NCBI GenBank assembly: GCA_963790075.1
Contig: CAWBNG010000005.1
Span: 124,001-188,000 of the forward strand
From: CAYOUV01 sp963790075
GTDB taxonomy: Bacteria > Chloroflexota > Anaerolineae > Anaerolineales > Villigracilaceae
Length of the DNA stretch: 64,000 nt
Reading direction: 5' to 3'
Shown: one piece after another, positions 42,949 to 52,947 of the stretch
How the letters are laid out: each line of letters opens with the position of its first letter
How positions within the stretch are numbered: position 1 is the stretch's first letter
Position numbers and translations under genes: made by a program
Notes under the pieces: model-generated
Databases searched by the model: none
Told to the model about the DNA's origin: nothing
What the model saw: the letters and a program-made list of their open reading frames with translations, nothing else

Positions 42949-44677
42949 TTAATGAACGGCCTTGCTGCTCTTCCAAAGTTTAAAATCCTTCAGGATCGAC
43001 CCGCCGATGAATTCGCGCACAATCGAATTCTCCGGAATCAGATCGGAACCCAGCGGCAGGAACCATTCCAGAAAAGCGAGCAGGCGTTTGGCTTCGATAT
43101 ATTCAGGTGTACCAAATGGTACCTGGCGCAGCAGCGGTTCGGCAAAAGGTTTGAGGGCTGCCAACTCGTAGACCAGCGCCGAGTTGAACATGATATCCGC
43201 ATTTTCCTGAAACGGAAAAATATGGCGCTTCTCGCCACGTCGAACCGACTCCCAGCGCGAAATAGTCTGGGCAGCAGTGTAACCACGTTCGCGCGCATCA
43301 CGCACGATGCGGCGGATCAAGCGTGTGTCGGTTGTGGAAACCCGGTTGTGGCGGTCGAGGTTTAGCTGTGTCAGGGCCGAAACATAAATCCGAAAAGCCT
43401 CCCCACTCAGTGATTCGGGGATCAAGCCGCGGGTCAAGACCATGGATTCCTTCAAGGATAATGAACTGGCCACGATGCAGCTGGATCGTCTCGCCTTTTT
43501 CGCGCATCCCATTCTTGAAATTGTACTTCGGGAGCTGTACCTTATCCCCAGCCACCAGCGCTTCCAGATGTTCCGCCAACAAGGGCAGATCGAGCGCCTC
43601 GATCGTCTCGAAGTCAAACTGACCGTTTTCGTCGCGTGGAGTCAGATCGCGGTCGACAAAGTAATTGTCGAGTTCGAGCGGGAAAGGCGAAATGCCTAAA
43701 GCCAGCAGTTGGACCGATAGGCGGCGTGAGAAGGTGGTCTTGCCAGACGATGACGGTCCGGCAATCAGTACCAGACGGACCTGGCCGCTCCGCGCCGCAA
43801 TTTGACTGGCGATGTCCGCCACATGCTGCTCATGCAGCGCCTCAGAGACCAGGATAATCTCCTTGCCGCGTCCAGCCTGTATGGCATCATCCAGTGCGCC
43901 GACGTTGTCGATACCCAGGCGTGCCAGCCAGTCGCCGTACTGGCGGAAAGTGGCCAGCAGTTTCGGATAATCCGGCAGCGGCAGCAGTTCGGTCGGTTTG
44001 TGACGACGCGGAAAACGCAAGGTAAAACCGCCATTGGTCGGTGTCAGGTCGAACCAGCGCAGGTAACCCGCCGCGGGGACCATGTAACCGTGGTGATAGT
44101 CCATACGCTCACCCAGCTTATAAAGCGTCAGATAATCCTTCTGGCGATGCGCCAGTAATTGAACTTTATCTTCGTAGCCTCGGGACTTGAAGTATTCGAT
44201 CGCTTCCGCCAGCGGGACTTCCTGGCGGCTGAACGGTAAATCGGAATCGACCAACTCCTGCATGTGCCCCTGGAGGGATGCCAGTTCCGATGTGGAAAGC
44301 GGCGGACGTCCGACCACCTGACAGTAATAACCACCCGAAGCGACAGAATGATCGATGGTCAGTTTGCCTTTGGAGAAAAGTTCTCTAAAGGCCATCTCCA
44401 GCAGGAAGGTCAGCGACCGGCGGTAGATACGCATCCCGTCTGCTTCGCTCATGGTAACCGGCTGGACGCTGGCGTCCATAACGATCGGATAGGTCAGTTC
44501 GCGCAGGTGGCCATTGACGACCGCACCGACCACCGGCGCATCAAAACTGTTGGCGATCACCCCCAGAAATTCGCCAACTTTAGCCCCACGCGGGCCAGAA
44601 AGCACACGCCCGTCGGGTAGATGAATTTCCACCTCCGGGCGCGGTTCTACCATACGAATAATTTGCTTCTTGCTCAT
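42949..44677 (-). pseudogene. udk: TGS-domain uridine/nucleoside kinase, frameshifted
   Basis: A protein of about 555 residues in Chloroflexota and Clostridia: N-terminal TGS domain (about 1-70), a middle threonyl-tRNA-synthetase-like second additional domain (HHGYMVPAAG), then a P-loop nucleoside kinase (AGPSSSGKTTFSRRL, LDNYFVDRDLTPRDENG). The frame starting at 44677 is intact to about 43430, where one extra base breaks it. The other frame continues LIPESLSGEAFRIYV and SALTQLNLDRHNRVSTTDTR to 42949. Both halves align to one kinase, so a single indel (error or mutation) is the simplest reading. Confidence 0.82.
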
Positions 44678-44775
44678 AAGATCACTCCCCTTGAGGGGAA
44701 ACGTATTTTATCATTAATCCCAAACCGGCAGCCTGACGATTCCGTTAGCTTCAAACCAGAGATTTTCGAACCTTG

Positions 44776-45846
44776 TTAGCGTTTCGCCAATAGTTTCTGC
44801 GGTTGGCGCGCGTATTCTTCCAAAGGGATTTCACCAAGCGTCAAAGCCTGCAGGGTGTCATTCAAAAGTTTGTTGACGGGTGTGGGCACCCCGTTTTTTT
44901 GACCGGCTCGGACAACTGCGCCATTAAGCCAATCCACTTCGGATTTACCGCGTCCGGCATGCAGGTCGATGTGGAAAGAAGGCATCTTACCACCCCTTCC
45001 GCCCCCCAATATGCGCGCTACCAGTGGACGCAAGAATGTTGGCCAATCCGGGATTTTTGCCAGCGTGCGCACTGGCGTACCAGGCAAGTCGACCACCTGT
45101 ATACCCTGAGCTTCCATCACGGCCAGAGTTTCACGCAACTGCCGCATCTCCAGTTTATAGAGACCCGCATGGGACAGAACCTCAACTGCAGTCATGTCCA
45201 GGATGGCCGAAGTGGCGTTGGCGATCAGGTTGGTGAGCATTTTGGACCATTTCATATCCGCTGCCCTGGGGAAAAGCTGCGCTTTCAACTTGGCCGCTTC
45301 CAGGGCTGCAACTAAACGTTCAGACAATGGATGGCCGGCTGCCACGCCTATCCCGCGCAGCTTCTCAAGCACAATATCGCCTGCCGCACGGCGGCCGATA
45401 GCGCTGGTTACCGTGCCAGAGATGACCTTGTCCGGCCCAAGCACCTCAGCAATAGCTGGCTCGTTGTCCACTCCGTTTTGCAGGCATAAGATTGGCGGCA
45501 TTTTATCGGCATAATCGCGCAGACCTTCCAGCACAGAGGCCGTGTCGAAAGATTTCAAGGCAAATATTGCCACATCAAAGGGTCCAAATTGGAATGCATC
45601 TTCCAGCGAGTCCACCATCACAAACGAACGGGGATCGAGGACATTCGCATCACGGGTCTGGCGCCTGCGGTCGAGCGTCAAATCCAGCCGCAACCCCCGT
45701 GTGCGCAATTCCTCGGCCACTGCAGGCCGCTCCACAAAGACTACATTGTGACCTTCCAACGCTAGGCTACCACCGATATACGTCCCGATCGCACCAGCGC
45801 CAAAGCACAATACAGATAATGGTTGCTTAGCTGCCATTTGCGCCAT
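44776..45846 (-). CDS. 2-dehydropantoate 2-reductase (ketopantoate reductase)-like
   Basis: A 356-residue ApbA/PanE-family reductase. N-terminal NADP motif LCFGAGAIGTYIGG (about 13-26); middle LCLQNGVDNEPAIAEVLG; ApbA C-terminal domain with the catalytic Lys region MKWSKMLTNLIANATSAIL and the late KSEVDWLNGAVVRAG. Reaction: ketopantoate to pantoate for coenzyme A, or a related 2-keto acid reduction. It is longer than E. coli PanE by about 50 residues. Upstream of the kinase on the same strand. Confidence 0.88.
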   Translation of the reverse strand: MAQMAAKQPLSVLCFGAGAIGTYIGGSLALEGHNVVFVERPAVAEELRTRGLRLDLTLDRRRQTRDANVLDPRSFVMVDSLEDAFQFGPFDVAIFALKSFDTASVLEGLRDYADKMPPILCLQNGVDNEPAIAEVLGPDKVISGTVTSAIGRRAAGDIVLEKLRGIGVAAGHPLSERLVAALEAAKLKAQLFPRAADMKWSKMLTNLIANATSAILDMTAVEVLSHAGLYKLEMRQLRETLAVMEAQGIQVVDLPGTPVRTLAKIPDWPTFLRPLVARILGGGRGGKMPSFHIDLHAGRGKSEVDWLNGAVVRAGQKNGVPTPVNKLLNDTLQALTLGEIPLEEYARQPQKLLAKR

Positions 45847-45851
45847 AAGAA

Positions 45852-46508
45852 CTACTCCGCATCCGGAATTTTCCAGTGTTCTCGATCATTCAATTTCCTG
45901 AAGTGCCAGCGATGACGCTGCGGCAAATATTCCAAGCGCGCAAAAGCTGTGTTTTCGAAATCGAAACTTGGTCCCTGATTATTGGCCTGTGGCGTGATAC
46001 CTAAAATCGCCAGCATGACCTTGTTCAACAACCCCCCGTGGGAGACCACCAGGTAACGTCCCGGCGGACGCTGCAACAAATCATGCAGGGCATGGCCCGC
46101 TCGCAGGAAAAGAGCCCAATCGCCTTCGCCATTTTTGGCAAATAAATCATATGGATTTAAGAAATCGGGCTGGGGAAATTTCTCGCGCGCTTCCTCACGG
46201 GTCAATCCGGACATTTGACCATTATCCCGCTCCATCCAGATGGGATCCAGTTCGAGCGGAGCGCTGATGGCTTCGGCCAGGATCTCGGCTGTCTGGCGAG
46301 CACGCGTCAGAGGACTGGAAAGGATCAGGTCGAAGGATTCGTCTTCGGCTTGCCAGCGATGCGCCAGCGCTCGCGCCTGGGCCAGGCCGGTCTCCGTCAA
46401 AGGGAAGTCTGCCTGTCCCTGGAAACGCACTTCGGCATTCCCAATCGATTCTCCGTGACGCAAAAAGACAAACAGATACCTGGATTTTTCAGCTTTATTC
46501 GACATCAT
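45852..46508 (-). CDS. Histidine phosphatase family protein
   Basis: A 218-residue phosphoglycerate-mutase-like phosphatase. RHGES motif FVFLRHGESIGNAE (catalytic His), the LTETGLAQARAL segment, LSSPLTRARQTAEIL, and the second His in LVVSHGGLLNKV. Substrate unknown. Its start overlaps the end of the upstream glycosyltransferase by 14 bp and its stop is 5 bp before the PanE-like gene, so the genes form a transcription unit. Confidence 0.87.
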   Translation of the reverse strand: MMSNKAEKSRYLFVFLRHGESIGNAEVRFQGQADFPLTETGLAQARALAHRWQAEDESFDLILSSPLTRARQTAEILAEAISAPLELDPIWMERDNGQMSGLTREEAREKFPQPDFLNPYDLFAKNGEGDWALFLRAGHALHDLLQRPPGRYLVVSHGGLLNKVMLAILGITPQANNQGPSFDFENTAFARLEYLPQRHRWHFRKLNDREHWKIPDAE

Positions 46509-47460
46509 CAGGTTCGAGAGGAGCGGTTCCCTGCTTCAGGATGTAAACCGGCCGGCGTTTGACTTCCTGGAAAATATAACCGACATACACGCCGATGAAA
46601 CCCAGCAGCACCATCAACATCCCGCCGACGATCAAGATCACAAACATCAGCGAACTCCAGCCGGGTGCCAGATTGGACGTGTGACCGGTGACCCAGAAAC
46701 TGAGCACGTAAAGCATTTCCATGAAAGCCAGGCACAGGAACAGGCCCCCGACGCTCAAACCGATGTAGAGCGGTACAAGGGAAAAGGAGAAGAGTGCATC
46801 AGAGGCCAGTTTAAGCATCTTGCGCAGCGAATATTTAGACCGCCCACCGATGCGCTGCGGCGGGTGGTAGGGCAGAATCGCACTTCGGTAGCCCATCCAG
46901 GAGATCAGGCCACGCAAAAAGCGATGGTATTCCGGCAAGGACTTAAGCGCATCCACTGCCTGGCGGCTCATCGCGCGAAAATCCGAGGCACCTTGCAGGA
47001 CATGCGTGCCGCTGATGCGATTGATCATGCGATAAAAGGCCGAGGAGGTAAATTTCTTGAACGAGATGGCTTGCTGGTCGTCCAAACGCTGCGCCTGGAC
47101 AATGTCATATCCCTGCTGCACCAACTGAATCATCTCCGCAATCATCTCGGGCGGGTGCTGTCCGTCGCCATCCATGGTGATCACAATATCCCCTTCAGCG
47201 TGATCGAGTCCGGCAGTCAGCGCGGCCTGATGACCAAAATTTCGACTCAAAGTCAGCACATCAACACGATCATCCTGTTTGGCTAATGCCGCCAGGGATT
47301 GGTCGCTGCCATCCTCGGAGCCATCATCGACATAGTAATACTTAAAGACGAACGGCAATTCTTCTGTTACCGCCGTGAGTTGCAGATGGAAATGCTCCAC
47401 CACGCCCGCCTCGTTGTAAACAGGGACAATAATGGCGATTTGGAATTTTTTGGTAGACAC
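46495..47460 (-). CDS. GT2 glycosyltransferase with two C-terminal membrane helices (GtrB/DPMS-like)
   Basis: A 321-residue family 2 glycosyltransferase. IAIIVPVYNEAGVVEHF start; donor motif YYVDDGSEDGSDQSL; acidic GDIVITMDGDGQHPPE; substrate segment RMINRISGTHVLQGASDFRAMSRQ; two C-terminal helices. Such proteins transfer glucose or mannose to polyprenyl phosphate at the cytoplasmic face. GTG 47460 is preferred because GGAGAAAACT precedes it. Family partner could be the membrane transferases in the window. Confidence 0.88.
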   Translation of the reverse strand: MSTKKFQIAIIVPVYNEAGVVEHFHLQLTAVTEELPFVFKYYYVDDGSEDGSDQSLAALAKQDDRVDVLTLSRNFGHQAALTAGLDHAEGDIVITMDGDGQHPPEMIAEMIQLVQQGYDIVQAQRLDDQQAISFKKFTSSAFYRMINRISGTHVLQGASDFRAMSRQAVDALKSLPEYHRFLRGLISWMGYRSAILPYHPPQRIGGRSKYSLRKMLKLASDALFSFSLVPLYIGLSVGGLFLCLAFMEMLYVLSFWVTGHTSNLAPGWSSLMFVILIVGGMLMVLLGFIGVYVGYIFQEVKRRPVYILKQGTAPLEPDDVE

Positions 47461-47497
47461 AGTTTTCTCCGTAATGCGGAGCCATTTTACCATGTCC

Positions 47498-48373
47498 TTA
47501 TAAATCTTCTTCGGTTAGTCTCATTAGATAATCGCGATAATTATTCTGGGGAAGACGTTGGGCAAAATCAATAATTTGCTGACGATTGATAAAACCCATG
47601 CGAAAAGCCACTTCTTCAGGGCACCCGATCATCAAACCTTGACGTTCTTCCACGGTCTGCACAAAGTTAGCGGCATGCAGTAAATTTTCATGCGTATCTA
47701 CATCCAACCCAGCAGTACCGCGCCCCAATTGCTGCACGAATAATTCTCCCTTTTCCAAATAGACACGGTTAACCTCCGTGATCTCTAGTTCCCCACGTTC
47801 AGATGGATTGATCGAACGTGCTATTTGGGTTACTTTATGGTCATAAAAATACAATCCGGGCACTGCAAAACGGGAGCGCGGTGTGGCCGGTTTCTCTTCG
47901 AGACTGGTGGCCCTGCCCTGCTGGTCAAACTCGATGACGCCATATCCACTAGGATCTCGAACGGGGTATGCAAAAACAGACGCGCCGCTTGTTATGCAGG
48001 CAGCATCTCTTAGTTGATCCCAAAGCCCGGTGCCATAAAAGATATTGTCGCCGAGGATTAAGCAGGATGGTTGCTCATCGACAAACTTCGCGCCAAGGAT
48101 AAAGGCGTCTGCCAGTCCGCGCGGATAATCTTGCTTAAGGTATGAGAAATTGAGACCCCAGTTTTGGCCAACTTGTAGAAGCCATTCAAGCTGAGGTAAA
48201 TCCCTAGGGGTACTAATGATCAAAATGTCGCGAATACCTGCAAGCATCAACACCGTCAGTGGGTAATAAATCATCGGCTTATTGTAAACAGGCAAAAGCT
48301 GCTTGCTGACGCCCATTGTCAATGGGTAAAGACGAATCCCAAGGCCGCCTGCCAGAATAATACCTTTCATCAT
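47498..48373 (-). CDS. rmlA: Glucose-1-phosphate thymidylyltransferase
   Basis: About 291 residues, a full-length RmlA making dTDP-glucose. Motifs: GIILAGGLGIRLYPLT, LPVYNKPMIYYPL, LGDNIFYGTGL, EEKPATPRSRFAVPGLYFYD, DTHENLLHAANFVQTVEERQG. The nucleotide loop reads GIR where nearly all members have GTR. First step of the dTDP-sugar pathway with rmlB next to it; rmlC and rmlD are not seen. Start ATG 48373 lies after GGGAG. The flanking region is A+T-rich. Confidence 0.9.
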   Translation of the reverse strand: MMKGIILAGGLGIRLYPLTMGVSKQLLPVYNKPMIYYPLTVLMLAGIRDILIISTPRDLPQLEWLLQVGQNWGLNFSYLKQDYPRGLADAFILGAKFVDEQPSCLILGDNIFYGTGLWDQLRDAACITSGASVFAYPVRDPSGYGVIEFDQQGRATSLEEKPATPRSRFAVPGLYFYDHKVTQIARSINPSERGELEITEVNRVYLEKGELFVQQLGRGTAGLDVDTHENLLHAANFVQTVEERQGLMIGCPEEVAFRMGFINRQQIIDFAQRLPQNNYRDYLMRLTEEDL

Positions 48374-48459
48374 TTCCACTCCCGATTTTTATAATTCTTT
48401 TCTAACCAATCACCATAATTATCCTGTTGTAGTATCGACTGCACCCAATTCATGTTTTG

Positions 48460-49388
48460 TTAATACAATTGCACTGTTACCCGCAAGCCGGCTTCGATGT
48501 TATGACGCGGTACCCAGCCTAATTCAGCGCGGATCTTCGTAATGTCCATAGCATACCGCCGATCGTGACCAGGGCGATCAGGGACATAAGTGATGAGCGA
48601 AGAGTACGAATCTGCGTGACCAGATCGATGTTATATGGCTGATTCTCACCACCCACGTTATAAGTCTCACCGGGATGACTTTCTTTTAAAACAAGGTGAA
48701 TCGCCTCACAATGGTCTTCCACATACAGCCAATCACGAATTTGCTGCCCATCCCCATAAATTGGCAGCGACTTACCTTGGATAGCATTTTGGATCATCAG
48801 CGGGATTAGTTTCTCAGGAAATTGAAAAGGTCCATAATTATTAGAACAGTTGGTAATCGAGGTTGGCAAACCATAAGTATGGAAACAGGCGCGCATCAAG
48901 TGATCTGACGAAGCCTCAAATGCCGAATAAGAGGAGCGCGGATTATAAGGCGTCATCTCGCTGAAAACAGTGTCGGACAATTGCAACGACCCGAAGACCT
49001 CGTCTGTGGAAACAAGGTGGAAGCGTTTTCCAGAAAAAAATCCATCCCAAGCTTTTCTGACAGCTTCGAGCAGGTTAAACGTACCAATTATGTTCGTCTG
49101 GATGAAAGGTACAGGGGCAAGGATGGAACGATCATCATGCGATTCGGCCGCAAAATAGACAATCGTGTCAATACTATGCTCGGCTATCAACCGATTAACC
49201 AACTCGGAATCACAAATATCCCCGTGTATGAAATTAAAACGCAACTCATTGTGTAACTTTTTGAGATTTTCCAGTGACCCGGCATAGGTCAGGGCATCAA
49301 TAACGATTATCTCAGCTTGCTGCTCTGCTTCGAGTATATATCTCACAAAATTCGAGCTAATAAATCCCGCCCCACCTGTGACAAGCAT
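48460..49388 (-). pseudogene. rmlB: dTDP-glucose 4,6-dehydratase, frameshifted and internally deleted
   Basis: RmlB homologue. The N-terminal part is normal in outline: LVTGGAGFISSNFVRYIL (third glycine of the NAD motif is Ser), ESHDDRSI, catalytic PYNPRSSYSAFEASSDHLM (Tyr; the usual Lys is Glu-Ala), NVGGENQPYNIDLV. At about 48600-48620 about 20 codons appear missing and the frame changes. The other frame continues SLITYVPDRPGHDRRYAMD to a TAA at 48460. Both the motif substitutions and the break suggest a non-functional copy or a poorly assembled stretch. It would convert dTDP-glucose to the 4-keto-6-deoxy intermediate. Confidence 0.78.
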
Positions 49389-49442
49389 ATTCTGAATTGA
49401 AAAATCTCCGAGAAAACCCCAAAAGCCTCGTTTACTTTTACT

Positions 49443-50585
49443 TTAAAAATTGAATGCCGAAATCGCTTCAATTACCAATTCTTGCTCGGAATTGGAAAGC
49501 GCATTGTGGAATGGCAAGCGCACCAAACGATCACTTACATCTTCTGTCACCGGACAATCGCCTACCTTTCCACCGAATCCACATCCCATATCCGAAAGGT
49601 GAAGCGGAAGGTAATGAAAGACACTGTAGATGCCGAGATCCCGCAAGTATTGAATGAATCTCTGGCGCAAATCCAGGTCGGGCAGGAGGAGATAGAACAT
49701 GTGATAAGCCTGTTCTGTATAAGCAGGGACAGTGGGCAATTGTACGCCGTGCTTCTGCGCCCAATTACTCAACGCCAAGTTGTAGGTATCCCACAGGGTT
49801 TTGCGGTGTGATTGGATGCGTTCTCGCTGTTCTAACTGTCCAAAAAGGAAGGCTGCCAGAATATCTGACGGCAGGTATGATGAACCAATATCCACCCAGG
49901 TGTATTTATCTATCTGGCCGCGGAAGAAACGCGAACGGTTGGTACCTTTCTCACGAATGATTTCGGCACGCTCGACATATTTTTCATCATTGATGAGAAT
50001 TGCACCGCCCTCACCACTTGTAAAATTTTTTGTTTCGTGAAAACTCTGCGAAGCCATAACCCCAAACGTACCAAGAAACCTACCCTTATATTTGCCAAAT
50101 AACCCATGAGCGTTGTCTTCCAGAATTGATAAATTGTGACGATTGGCAATCTCCAATATCGAGTCCATTTCACAACCAACCCCGGCATAATGCACCAGTA
50201 CAATCGCTTTGGTTTTGTGAGTTATTAATGCTTCGAGCTTGTTCTCATCAATGTTAAGGGTATCGTAGCGAATATCTGCAAAGACAGGAATTGCACCACG
50301 CAGAACGAAAGCATTCACAGTCGAAACGAACGTAAAGTCAGGGACGATGACTTCATCTCCAGGCTGGATATCAAGCAAGATTGCCATCATTTCCAACGCG
50401 TGTGTGCAGGATGTAGTCAACAACACCTTCTTGACGCCAAGTTCCTTTTCAAGCAGCGCATGACATTTTTGGGTGAATGGACCGTCCCCTGAAATGTGGC
50501 CAATCTGTATAGCTTCGGCGATGTATTCCAGTTCGTTGCCAACTGGAATGGGTCGGTTAAAATCGACTCGGGGTTTTTGATGCAT
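49443..50585 (-). CDS. wecE: dTDP-4-amino-4,6-dideoxy-sugar transaminase (RffA/WecE-like)
   Basis: A 380-residue DegT-family aminotransferase. Starts RVDFNRPIPVGNELEYIAEA as WecE/RffA proteins do; PLP lysine in SFHETKNFTSGEGGAIL; the AHGLFGKYKGRFLGTFG segment. It would aminate the product of RmlA-RmlB to dTDP-Fuc4N or a related 4-amino sugar. Lies directly upstream of the damaged rmlB on the same strand, which supports the pathway. No matching N-acetyltransferase is seen nearby. Confidence 0.87.
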   Translation of the reverse strand: MHQKPRVDFNRPIPVGNELEYIAEAIQIGHISGDGPFTQKCHALLEKELGVKKVLLTTSCTHALEMMAILLDIQPGDEVIVPDFTFVSTVNAFVLRGAIPVFADIRYDTLNIDENKLEALITHKTKAIVLVHYAGVGCEMDSILEIANRHNLSILEDNAHGLFGKYKGRFLGTFGVMASQSFHETKNFTSGEGGAILINDEKYVERAEIIREKGTNRSRFFRGQIDKYTWVDIGSSYLPSDILAAFLFGQLEQRERIQSHRKTLWDTYNLALSNWAQKHGVQLPTVPAYTEQAYHMFYLLLPDLDLRQRFIQYLRDLGIYSVFHYLPLHLSDMGCGFGGKVGDCPVTEDVSDRLVRLPFHNALSNSEQELVIEAISAFNF

Positions 50586-50650
50586 AGATTATTAATAACT
50601 CCCAACTCTGATCACACAGATGTGTTTATGTAAGACTCTCTAAAACCCTG

Positions 50651-51277
50651 TTATTCCTTTCGCACAAGAATAGTGAAATCATAAAGTTTGTAATCATGTA
50701 ACAAGGCAACATTTTTCGAAAAATTACGCTTGCAGTAATCAAAGAAGAACAGTGGATCAGCATAATACAAATCGGTGCGCATTTTATCAGCGTCAGAATA
50801 CTTCGTAAGCATATTAAAAGATAAACCCTTAATGGCACAGCAATTCATAATATTCAAAGATTCAATAACAATTTCAGTCCAAGATTCATGGCTGGCATCT
50901 AGCTTTATATTGAATGTACCACTGACCACTGCATAATCAAGTTTTTGAAGCCGGGCGATGTCAGAAGTGAACAAGCAATCCGGATTATTCGGATGCAGTT
51001 CACGGCCTTTAATTACCATGGATTCGGCAATATCAAAACCAACGTAAGATAGCTGGTGGCCCAGACTTAACAAATAATCGTACATCCCACCATAGCCAGA
51101 ACCAAAATCGAGCAGAGCGTATTTACGAGACAAATCGATGACCTTGATTAGCTGCGAAAAACGAATTTCTTGTGATTCTGTAGAGTTATAGTCCACACCT
51201 TTATAGGTTGGGCCAAACAGCTCGAGTTTTTCAGTAAAATATTGTTGAACTTTATCAAGTTCTTCGGATTCGGTCAT
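50651..51277 (-). CDS. Class I SAM-dependent methyltransferase
   Basis: A 208-residue methyltransferase. Motif I LLDFGSGYGGMYDYLLSLG (about 61-79), motif II acid in YVGFDIAESMV, and VVSGTFNIKLD. Small, one-domain, cytoplasmic. Its place between the transaminase and WbqC-like genes suggests methylation of a surface sugar. ATG 51277 is selected because AAAGGAG precedes it; the frame itself opens 12 codons earlier. Confidence 0.83.
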   Translation of the reverse strand: MTESEELDKVQQYFTEKLELFGPTYKGVDYNSTESQEIRFSQLIKVIDLSRKYALLDFGSGYGGMYDYLLSLGHQLSYVGFDIAESMVIKGRELHPNNPDCLFTSDIARLQKLDYAVVSGTFNIKLDASHESWTEIVIESLNIMNCCAIKGLSFNMLTKYSDADKMRTDLYYADPLFFFDYCKRNFSKNVALLHDYKLYDFTILVRKE

Positions 51278-51299
51278 AACTTTTGCTCCTTTACTTGAT

Positions 51300-51977
51300 T
51301 TAAGAAAACACATGCTCCCCCATCATAAACAACGAGTCTAAAATACTGACGTGAGCGTCATAAGGTGGATAGAGTTGCGGATATTCCGGATAATTATATT
51401 CCATATATTCAAGCGTAATACCAGCAGCGCTGAAAAGATCATCATCAATGTAGTCTTTAGCCGATGGACCACTGATGTAATGGGAAGCTCCAACAGCCTG
51501 TAAAATCTGAATAAGCCGGTTAGTTTTTTCTCCGTGAATACCAGAAATCTCGGACGAGCGCATAAAGCGAGTATGTTGAATACCAATTTTATGGGCAAGA
51601 TCTATGGTCAGGTCAATAGTGAAATCAACTAAGAAAATATCACGGCGCTCATAATACGATTGTAATAGCAATTCGTATTGGTGGAAGTATGGGGCTTTGG
51701 TGTATGAATATTTTAGAGCCTTCCAATGGTTTTTAGCCCATGGCTTAGACCAATCTATTTTCACATCCTTACTCAACAATCCCGTAGTTGCCCCGGCACT
51801 ATGTACCGGGATTGTTAGCCATTGCTTCCCTTGCACAGTTTTGATCTGATTGCGGTTACGCCACCCGTGCTTGTCGTATTGAACATCATCGTAAAAAATA
51901 AATAAGTCTGCACAGCGAATCTGATCAAAATAACCGCGCCAGGGAATATAAGACGGCTGGAGGATGACAACATTCAT
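51300..51977 (-). CDS. WbqC-family protein
   Basis: A 225-residue WbqC-like protein (PF08889). Family start VVILQPSYIPWRGYFDQIRCADLF, then DDVQYDKHGWRNRNQIKT and QWLTIPV. Genes of this family sit in O-antigen clusters beside amino-sugar transaminases and are thought to act in making N-modified amino sugars; the biochemistry is unclear. It overlaps the upstream glycosyltransferase by 4 bp (ATGA). Confidence 0.85.
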   Translation of the reverse strand: MNVVILQPSYIPWRGYFDQIRCADLFIFYDDVQYDKHGWRNRNQIKTVQGKQWLTIPVHSAGATTGLLSKDVKIDWSKPWAKNHWKALKYSYTKAPYFHQYELLLQSYYERRDIFLVDFTIDLTIDLAHKIGIQHTRFMRSSEISGIHGEKTNRLIQILQAVGASHYISGPSAKDYIDDDLFSAAGITLEYMEYNYPEYPQLYPPYDAHVSILDSLFMMGEHVFS

Positions 51978-52924
51978 ACACGGTTAATCCATCGACTAAT
52001 AATATATGGTGGTCGGTCCATCAACCGGTAGAACATACGCGCCAAATACTCGCCAAAAATGCCCAAGACGAGCAACTGCGCGCCGCTGAACAGCGCGATG
52101 ATTGATGCCAGAAAAGGGAAACCTGGCAGGCTGCCTACCACCAAATAAATGTAAGATACATAGCAAAAAATAATTATTCCAAACAAGGTCATCGCAAAAC
52201 CAATCCAACTCGCCAGACGCAAAGGGGCTGTGCTGTAACCAGTCAAAATTAATAAGGCAGCTTTGACCAATGCGGGAAAGTCGTAATTAGAAGTTCGAGC
52301 AGGGGCAATATCCACCATAACTGATGCAAAACGGTTAGTACCCCAAGAGAGTAAAACATCAAAAATCAAATTAGGGCTTTGAAAGTTGGCAAAAGCATAA
52401 CGCAGTTCGGTACGGAAGACCCGAAAGGCTGAGATATTACGCACAGATGGCACATCCATTACTTTGGCGAGTAAAGTCTTGATAGTTTTTGTCATCCAAT
52501 TACGCACAAAGCCTTGCGGGAGGATGCGTGGTGCACCATAAACCACATCGAAGCCTTCGTCAAGTTTTACCAACAGGATTGGCAGAGCTTCAGGCGGATG
52601 CTGAAGGTCCTGATCCATGGTGGCACAAATCGCATAGTGTGCGACACGCACTCCAGCCAGAGTAGCATTATGTTGGCCGTAATTACGCATCAAATTCAGG
52701 CCAATGACCCAAGGAAAACGAACCGCTAATTGCTCAATAACCGTCCATGCATTATCAGGGCTGCCGTCATTGACTAGGATTACCTCGTAGCTATCGGCCA
52801 ATGTTGGTAGGACAAATGAAAGTCGCTCCACCAGGGAAGCAATCATCAAAGCGCCACGATATACTGGAACAACAACAGAAAGACCTGTAACTAAATTTGG
52901 GGGTAGATTTTGCTGCTTAGTCAA
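51974..52924 (-). CDS. GT2 glycosyltransferase, polyprenyl-phosphate type
   Basis: A 316-residue GT2 protein: LSVVVPVYRGALMIASLVERL, VNDGSPDNAWTVIEQL, CATMDQDLQHPPEALPIL, then two C-terminal helices and a short basic tail. Very similar in plan to the gene at 46495 but from a different lineage. Begins with TTG at 52924; no earlier ATG fits the family start. Likely cytoplasmic donor-side enzyme of a surface-sugar pathway. Confidence 0.85.
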   Translation of the reverse strand: MTKQQNLPPNLVTGLSVVVPVYRGALMIASLVERLSFVLPTLADSYEVILVNDGSPDNAWTVIEQLAVRFPWVIGLNLMRNYGQHNATLAGVRVAHYAICATMDQDLQHPPEALPILLVKLDEGFDVVYGAPRILPQGFVRNWMTKTIKTLLAKVMDVPSVRNISAFRVFRTELRYAFANFQSPNLIFDVLLSWGTNRFASVMVDIAPARTSNYDFPALVKAALLILTGYSTAPLRLASWIGFAMTLFGIIIFCYVSYIYLVVGSLPGFPFLASIIALFSGAQLLVLGIFGEYLARMFYRLMDRPPYIISRWINRV

Positions 52925-52947
52925 TTGAATTTACCATAAAGAAATTG

